Shown one piece after another: positions 6,901-9,892 of a stretch of DNA of 9,892 nt. The notes beneath the pieces are model-generated. The model worked only from the letters and a program-made list of their open reading frames with translations. It did no database searches and had not been told where the DNA came from. Location of the stretch: positions 1 to 9,892 of the forward strand of contig JAOZLT010000041.1 in assembly GCA_029934675.1 (NCBI GenBank), read 5' to 3'. Position numbers and translations under genes: made by a program. The stretch comes from Candidatus Altimarinota bacterium. GTDB lineage: Bacteria; Patescibacteriota; Gracilibacteria; UM-FILTER-43-11. Every line of letters begins with the position of its first letter. Position 1 is the stretch's first letter.

Positions 6901-7730
6901 AATGCTCATTAGAATCTGGATACTCATCAAATGATGATGATTGCAGAGATGATTTAGTTGATGTCAACCCAGGTGCGACTGAAATATGTGGTGATGGACT
7001 AGATAATAATTGCGACGGACAAGAAAACGAAAACTTACTAGACACATATTATTTAGATAACGATAGTGATGGGTATGGTGATCCAAATAATTCTATATCT
7101 GGCTCATGTTCAACATCAGGATATGTGCTGGATGATACGGATTGTGATGATAGTAATATTAATATCAATACAGATGCTATGGAGATTTGTGATGATGCGG
7201 GGAATGTAGATGAAGATTGTGATACATACAACGGTTATCATGCGCAAGAGGGTGGATGTCTTACGTCAAATAAACGAACTTTCTATGACTTCCTAGGCAC
7301 TCAAGATTATATCGCAAGCCTGGATCCCGAAGTAACTTCAGGTGTAGCTTATTTAGAAGTAACTGGAGGAAGCGTGGGAACTCCCATTGGTGGCTATGCT
7401 ACAAGTAAAAAATTACCATTACTCGAAGCTGGATGTTCCCAAATCACTCAAATAACAAGCATTACATATGAATTAACTGGAGCAAGCTCTAACTTCAATC
7501 TTGATCTCCAATTCTCTACAGATAATGGTGCTACATGGTGCGGAGATGACAACTGCACAGGTGACTCAATAACTTATGACGAAGTTAAAATAAGTAACAC
7601 AGTCAACCTACCAATTAGCCTAATGCCATCTAATTCTCTTATTTGGCGGGCAAATTTTGTTACAACCGAGAATGTTCCACCTAAACGATGGAGTAGATTA
7701 GCTATAACTTTTAAATGTACAGGTGATTAA
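3966..7730 (+). CDS. Giant GspJ/PilW-like prepilin with cysteine-rich modules and MopE-like metal-binding repeats
   Basis: At 1254 residues this is several times the usual size of a PilW/GspJ minor pilin. A 40-residue leader ends at Gly40|Phe41 (KSGFTIAELL, Glu at +5), with a membrane helix at about 44-63. Residues 66-365 look PilW-like, including ARFTMERIVKEIRNG (84-98). They carry two Asp loops 20 residues apart, GPDKEYGTYDD and GPDGKFGTSDD, and end in a strand pattern near VTVRLTARATE and SSRAYTEI. Residues 467-785 hold cysteine modules with C.DGFDNDC cores. Residues 822-1088 hold four DCDD...E.C units like the MopE putative metal-binding motif, alternating with DTDGDGYG-type loops. Residues 1105-1254 form an unrecognised, probably beta-rich end. 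It starts 3 bases after the PilV-like stop. I infer a surface-exposed, calcium- or metal-binding pilus tip protein; adhesion is speculative. Confidence 0.85.
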   Translation: MIINFKKHRENPKTNTKLGIDLQQAQSNRNWKLKIPNKSGFTIAELLMATLILGVLVISAAGIYTNFYNSIRNLKAANLVYDEARFTMERIVKEIRNGTIDYEEYYNQSVNFKYDINEITNETFGDNYCQYSRQFYSPGPDKEYGTYDDESTGLNKNYGPDGKFGTSDDINEAPINNVIQKNLYIINAQGNKRSYIKRIETSDGQGKVGMVKLVGKDYGLDHIDSEDGGNLCFRDSGEKDGLIDTWECEKGFYCPNIPVTSDCPDNICNCTGTIDKILDDPNDLSNSSFIDITPESLDIVDLSFFLTPTDDPHKAYNDSNVQIQPHVTVRLTARATEKIASSFKGGTPSIVLESTISSRAYTEIITECNLQECIDKDIKTCPKTFYDDNSGDNYSVEVECKQSVWPLCTDDIYMTYLGSGDGPGLDSKFKNFSAAPNNYPNGLTYYEAQTEIGSCDTLFPKITEEEKAECKELRCTDGFDNDGNGLVDQDDHSCILDLCNNGIFDPGVEECTDVGGNCYMRQKELKETSCTDGYDNDCSYNFNIKWGNLTDEQRTQLESLGYSSNSTTPELNIGLGLGADEYDINCIELFCSNGIKDKGIGDKDYDTPNYLIGKDYSQEGDWDEMCKDIGGLCELMKTTTTPSDQDYLPSDGETGDYCYDGFDNDCDYDKSNDTEGADEFDSGCISEICSNNEVDNELIDPAFINDIQYFKNYLVNYSDPLNLVATALDESCKNIGGLCESMKIANPLSDQSFLPSDDGETGTDYCSDGFDNDCDGKIDQLDNSCCYDEDSDNFQVYIAGQCEPAHGNALNPPFAPPYGARDCDDSSDIIKPQELETTCDDAVYPLGHELYTPIGTPIDENCSGVNERTSDGWDHNDPTCCVDTDGDGYGMKDFYIYDDPDNVICDGSFTSDIFDCDDLDPVIYPGNPEVCDGKDNDCSDPDHSDGVDPAEIDEGVGTIYYVDSDLDEYGDSLLPPVFKCSLESGYSSNDDDCRDDLVDVNPGATEICGDGLDNNCDGQENENLLDTYYLDNDSDGYGDPNNSISGSCSTSGYVLDDTDCDDSNININTDAMEICDDAGNVDEDCDTYNGYHAQEGGCLTSNKRTFYDFLGTQDYIASLDPEVTSGVAYLEVTGGSVGTPIGGYATSKKLPLLEAGCSQITQITSITYELTGASSNFNLDLQFSTDNGATWCGDDNCTGDSITYDEVKISNTVNLPISLMPSNSLIWRANFVTTENVPPKRWSRLAITFKCTGD
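5457..6317 (+). repeat. Three tandem cysteine-rich modules in the PilW-like protein
   Basis: Protein residues 498-784 contain three divergent copies of about 92-99 residues, starting near 5457, 5733 and 6030. Each copy has C[SN]N near its start, then [EM]xC.[DN][IV]GG.C, then C.DG[FY]DNDC. The first two also have GADE[FY]D..C. The second and third copies are closest, sharing DIGGLCE/NIGGLCE, LPSD.GETG.DYC and DGFDNDCD. A lone C.DGFDND core precedes them (475-482). Conserved cysteine spacing suggests disulfides, and the Asn/Asp-rich cores suggest metal coordination. This looks like internal duplication. Confidence 0.75.
6423..7229 (+). repeat. MopE-like putative metal-binding repeat region in the PilW-like protein
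   Basis: Protein residues 820-1088 show four units beginning DC[DR]D at about 822, 915, 992 and 1059. The best unit reads DCDDLDPVIYPGNPEVCDGK followed by DNDC; another ends NPGATEIC then DGLDNNCDG. These match the 'putative metal-binding motif' family named after the MopE protein of Methylococcus. Three DxDxDG-type loops (VDTDGDGYG at 882, VDSDLDEYGD at 962, DNDSDGYGDP at 1031) precede units two to four. Metal identity cannot be read from sequence; calcium is the simplest guess. Confidence 0.8.
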
Positions 7731-7737
7731 ATACCAA

Positions 7738-8901
7738 ATGCTAAATATTAAACATAAACCAAAGGGCGTATCTCTACCTCTAATAACGGGTCTTATTGCT
7801 TTATTAATGATATCCAGTGCGGCAGTAAATGAAATGATTATAAAAAATATTCAATCTGTACGAAGAATCGAAGCCAGTAATATGGCTTATCTTGCAGCGG
7901 AAGGTGGAATTGAAGATGCACTTTATGAACTTTCACCTCATTTTGCAGGTTATGAAACACCAGACATTGAAACAGCAAATGCACGATCAGCTCAATTCGA
8001 TACCAATAATAACTTGAGAAATAAATGGAATATTGTAGGTAGAAGCGGAAAAACAAAGTGGAATAGCAAGATTTACAAAAATAAAAAAGTTATGGTCTAT
8101 CTTTATGGCGATGATCAGAATAATACTACAGTAGAGCCAAATGCAATAAATAGTAATTCTCCATCAGAAGATGATATCAATACAATTAATGTCACAAACC
8201 TAAATATAACCTTTAAAATCCCAAATGGACCTGAAAATGACCCCCAAATAATTCAAGCTAGTACAAATAACCTTATTATCGATAACGACAATGATCTTTG
8301 GGAAAATGGAGTAAATGAAGATAGTGAAGACGATACAGATTCAACTTGTATAAATCCAGAAGATGGAGACTGTGATGGGCTTGTTGATGAAGATAGCGAC
8401 GAAGATCCAGTAATTATGTGGAAACTTACAGATGGAGCAGAAAAAACACTTATACCATTAAAAGGATGTTTAGAAGATACCGGAGCATTTGGATCTGGTA
8501 ACGAAAAATCAGAAATATGTGAGAGAGATTTTAATAGAGTAGGGATATTCGAAAACTATTTTTCAGTAACACTTGACTCAAACAACACAGGAAGAAATGA
8601 AAAAGGAGAACTTGAAAGAATTCAGGATTTTATTAACAGGGCTTATACTTATAACATTCACTCCAAATTACACTTTGAATTTCTTATTGTCGCACCAATG
8701 GAGCATGTAGAAGGCAATAAAAAATATGAAATTCCCTACATCGACTTTGAAGTCTCATCAAATGTTACCAGTCTTCCTACACCATATTTCACAATAAAAT
8801 CCGACGGCTATTATATGGATTATAAACAATCTATAACCGCAACCATATCACCAAAAACAACTGTTCCGCTATTTGACTTTACAATTATCCAACAAGAGTA
8901 A
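7738..8901 (+). CDS. GspK/PilX-like minor pseudopilin
   Basis: A 387-residue protein from the ATG at 7738. A GTG at 7723 overlaps the preceding gene by 8 bases and would add five residues. The ATG gives a compact basic leader, MLNIKHKPKG, cleaved before VSLPLITGLI, with the hydrophobic helix at about 11-30. Mature position +5 is Leu, not the usual Glu. GspK-type tip pseudopilins also lack this Glu, which together with last place in the H-I-J-K order supports a GspK/PilX role. The helix continuation SNMAYLAAEGGIEDALYEL (47-65) is typical of PilX-like proteins. An extremely acidic stretch (181-223) includes IDNDNDLWENG and GDCDGLVDED, resembling half of the MopE-type motif of its neighbour. The rest has alternating strand patterns but no domain I can name. 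Confidence 0.78.
   Translation: MLNIKHKPKGVSLPLITGLIALLMISSAAVNEMIIKNIQSVRRIEASNMAYLAAEGGIEDALYELSPHFAGYETPDIETANARSAQFDTNNNLRNKWNIVGRSGKTKWNSKIYKNKKVMVYLYGDDQNNTTVEPNAINSNSPSEDDINTINVTNLNITFKIPNGPENDPQIIQASTNNLIIDNDNDLWENGVNEDSEDDTDSTCINPEDGDCDGLVDEDSDEDPVIMWKLTDGAEKTLIPLKGCLEDTGAFGSGNEKSEICERDFNRVGIFENYFSVTLDSNNTGRNEKGELERIQDFINRAYTYNIHSKLHFEFLIVAPMEHVEGNKKYEIPYIDFEVSSNVTSLPTPYFTIKSDGYYMDYKQSITATISPKTTVPLFDFTIIQQE
8278..8406 (+). other. Acidic DxDxD / DCDG loop region in the GspK/PilX-like protein
   Basis: Residues 181-223 of the PilX-like protein contain DNDND, EDSEDDTDS and GDCDGLVDEDSDED. The DCDGLVDE core equals the second half of the MopE-type unit (DNDCDG..DE). It probably binds calcium or another divalent ion. 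GspK homologues are known to bind calcium, but whether these residues correspond is not known. Confidence 0.55.
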
Positions 8902-8914
8902 CCTCAAGACTCAC

Positions 8915-8931
8915 ACTCGCACTTGAGACTA
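8915..8931 (+). repeat. 17-base direct repeat, left copy
   Basis: ACTCGCACTTGAGACTA here is identical to bases 9327-9343. It lies 14 bases after the stop of the PilX-like gene. A CTCAAG at 8903-8908 can pair weakly with the CTTGAG inside this copy. Confidence 0.8.
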
Positions 8932-8962
8932 AAATATATAAATTATGAGTTATGAATTAGAA

Positions 8963-9068
8963 ATTAGAAGATTACAAAATTAGAAACGCTTCGCTATTAG
9001 AAGATTACAAAATTACAAACGTTCGCTATGCTCACTATTACAAAATTAGAAGATTAGAAATTCGTCAT
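8963..9068. repeat. Short tandem-like AT-rich repeat array (33-base period)
   Basis: The 20-mer ATTAGAAGATTACAAAATTA occurs at 8963-8982 and 8996-9015, a 33-base period. Each copy is followed by an AAACG(C)TTCGCTAT island. A third, rearranged copy starts near 9037 (ATTACAAAATTAGAAGATTA). The spacers between copies are themselves repeated, so this is not a CRISPR array. Confidence 0.7.
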
Positions 9069-9187
9069 TCGAAATCTTTTAACCTACAACTAGCTCAGTT
9101 AATTGGAAATAGCAAGAGAAAGAAAAATCATGTAAATCAATCACATTAAATCGTTTAATCACAAAAATCATTGTTCAAACTATTTAA

Positions 9188-9286
9188 TTATGAATTAGAA
9201 ATTAATTGGAAATTCTACATTCGATATTTTTTGGAAATTGGTTATTCAAAATTCGAAATTCTAAATTGATATGTAAATTATGAGTT
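9188..9286. repeat. Second AT-rich repeat cluster
   Basis: TTATGAATTAGAAATTA (9188-9204) is identical to 8950-8966. TAAATTATGAGTT (9274-9286) is identical to 8939-8951. Between them are AATTGGAAATT, TTTTTTGGAAATTGG and AAATTCGAAATTC variants. The cluster carries the same vocabulary as the left side of the non-coding region, in direct orientation. Confidence 0.65.
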
Positions 9287-9317
9287 CCACACCTACTGCA
9301 GAACAAGCATGAATTAA

Positions 9318-9343
9318 GCACTTGAGACTCGCACTTGAGACTA
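9318..9343 (+). repeat. GCACTTGAGACT tandem pair, right copy of the 17-base repeat
   Basis: GCACTTGAGACT occurs at 9318-9329 and 9331-9342 (period 13). The second copy is part of ACTCGCACTTGAGACTA (9327-9343), identical to 8915-8931. The last three bases (9341-9343) are the complement of the leuS TAG stop, so the repeat runs exactly to the gene's end. Confidence 0.8.
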
Positions 9344-9892
9344 TTTAACAACTACATTAACCAACTTCCCCTTCACATATATTTTTTTAACGATTTGCTT
9401 ATCTGATACATTCCGTTTAATCGCCTCATCCCCCATCGCCTCACCAATCGCATCCTCCTCGGAAATATCGATAGATACTTCTTTTGATGAACGTTTTTTA
9501 CCATTTACAGCAAATACGAGTTCAAATGTATTATCGACAACTAAATTTGCATCATATTCAGGCCATGTCTCATAAGCAAGTGTTTCTTTATGTCCCAACA
9601 TCTCCCATAGCTCCTCACACATATGTGGTGCAAAAGGTGCAAGAATTAAAATTAACTTTTCCATTATTTCCTTCGATATTTTCTTTTCCTTCATAATTTC
9701 ATTTGCCAAAATCATCATCTGAGAAATTGCAGTATTAAAACTAAAGTTATCAATATCCTCTCCAACTTTCTTAATGGATTTATGTAATAGTTTTTCAAGA
9801 TTTTCGGATGGTTTTTCATCCACAACATCCCCCTCTTCAACCAACCTCCAAACTTTTTGTAAAAAACGAAACGAACCTTCAATATTTTTCAT
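9341..9892 (-). CDS. leuS: Leucyl-tRNA synthetase, C-terminal 183 residues (5' part outside window)
   Basis: Leucyl-tRNA synthetase charges tRNA-Leu in the cytoplasm. Only the C-terminal part is present, and the frame is open at the window edge. The apparent first Met is therefore internal, in the family block EGSFRFLQKVWRLV. The anticodon-binding helical domain covers fragment residues 1 to about 115. Marks include LHKSIKKVGEDIDNFSFNTA (36-55), ILAPFAPHMCEELWEMLGH (83-101) and ETWPEYD (108-114). The small C-terminal domain follows, with VNGKKRSS (129-136) in place of the common VNGK.R, and ends GKLVNVVVK. HIGH, KMSKS and the editing domain would lie beyond 9892. It is convergent with the prepilin genes, ends in TAG, and shows nothing unusual. 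Confidence 0.93.
   Translation of the reverse strand: MKNIEGSFRFLQKVWRLVEEGDVVDEKPSENLEKLLHKSIKKVGEDIDNFSFNTAISQMMILANEIMKEKKISKEIMEKLILILAPFAPHMCEELWEMLGHKETLAYETWPEYDANLVVDNTFELVFAVNGKKRSSKEVSIDISEEDAIGEAMGDEAIKRNVSDKQIVKKIYVKGKLVNVVVK

Larger units (their letters stand above)
8902..9340. other. 439-base non-coding, repeat-filled region between convergent genes
   Basis: No plausible gene is seen on either strand. The stretch is dominated by AT-rich words: ATTAGAAGATTACAAAATTA, TTATGAATTAGAAATTA, AATTGGAAATT and ATTCGAAAT. It contains GCTTCGCTAT/GTTCGCTATGCTCAC islands and copies of GCACTTGAGACT near both ends. It must hold the ends of transcripts arriving from both sides, but no strong hairpin-plus-T terminator is visible. 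Confidence 0.75.

Noticed and set aside
8903..8927. CTCAAG...CTTGAG hairpin after the PilX-like gene as a terminator.
   Set aside because: The stem is only 6 pairs with a 13-base loop and is followed by AAAATATATA rather than a T-run on the + strand. It is too weak to call.
8963..9068. Regular repeats suggesting a CRISPR array.
   Set aside because: There are only two exact copies, the spacers are repeated rather than unique, the repeat has no palindromic core, and no cas genes are nearby.
9091..9111. TAGCTCAGTTAATTGG resembles a tRNA D-arm, and GTTCAAAC at 9173-9180 resembles a T-loop.
   Set aside because: No D-stem or T-stem pairing can be formed, the two pieces are too far apart for a normal tRNA, and no acceptor stem or CCA is present. 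Chance resemblance in AT-rich repeats is more likely.
1..9892. Possible alternative code with TGA read as glycine, known in some Patescibacteria lineages.
   Set aside because: All recognised genes are full length with the standard code, use normal GGN glycines and show no in-frame TGA.

Overview
The window reads as an AT-rich bacterial chromosome segment. My best guess is a member of the Candidate Phyla Radiation (Patescibacteria). This is inference from the style of the pilin genes (for example the PilV-like motif AREGIEAVRNIRDTNW), the lack of Shine-Dalgarno sites, the GCTATAAT promoter boxes and the TTCGA/ATTAGAAA-type low-complexity repeats between genes. No 16S or other marker gene is present to prove it. 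The standard code suffices: all genes end in TAA or TAG and no in-frame TGA is needed.

Layout. Bases 3-224 hold the 3' end of an ISL3/ISAon1-like transposase whose frame runs on into repeat DNA. Then follow ruvA (Holliday junction DNA-binding subunit, 271-837) and pgi (glucose-6-phosphate isomerase, 943-2232). Each is preceded by a GCTATAAT promoter box lying the same distance downstream of an identical 12-base repeat word. The pgi stop overlaps the start of a four-gene run of type IV prepilin-like proteins (TAATG). These are a GspH/FimT-like protein (2232-3074), a GspI/PilV-like protein (3090-3962), a very large GspJ/PilW-like protein of 1254 residues (3966-7730) and a GspK/PilX-like protein (7738-8901). 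A 439-base non-coding, repeat-filled stretch separates these from the convergent 3' end of leuS (leucyl-tRNA synthetase, minus strand, 9341 to the window edge).

How the genes may work together. The four prepilin genes keep the H-I-J-K order of the minor pseudopilins that form the tip of type II secretion pseudopili and type IV pili. A prepilin peptidase encoded elsewhere would remove the leaders. The J/PilW member is the striking one. Its pilin-like part is followed by three cysteine-rich tandem modules, then four MopE-like 'DCDD...E.C..' metal-binding units with interspersed DxDxDG loops, and finally an unrecognised probably beta-rich domain. The PilV- and PilX-like partners also carry Asp-rich DxDxDG or DCDG loops. 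I infer a calcium- or metal-stabilised, disulfide-rich tip structure, perhaps an adhesin for host or surface contact.

A second theme is repeat DNA entering genes. The word TTTCGAGTTTCG occurs in the transposase tail, in the pgi promoter region and inside the leader-peptide codons of the first pilin gene. The intergenic stretch beside leuS is bounded by a 17-base exact direct repeat.
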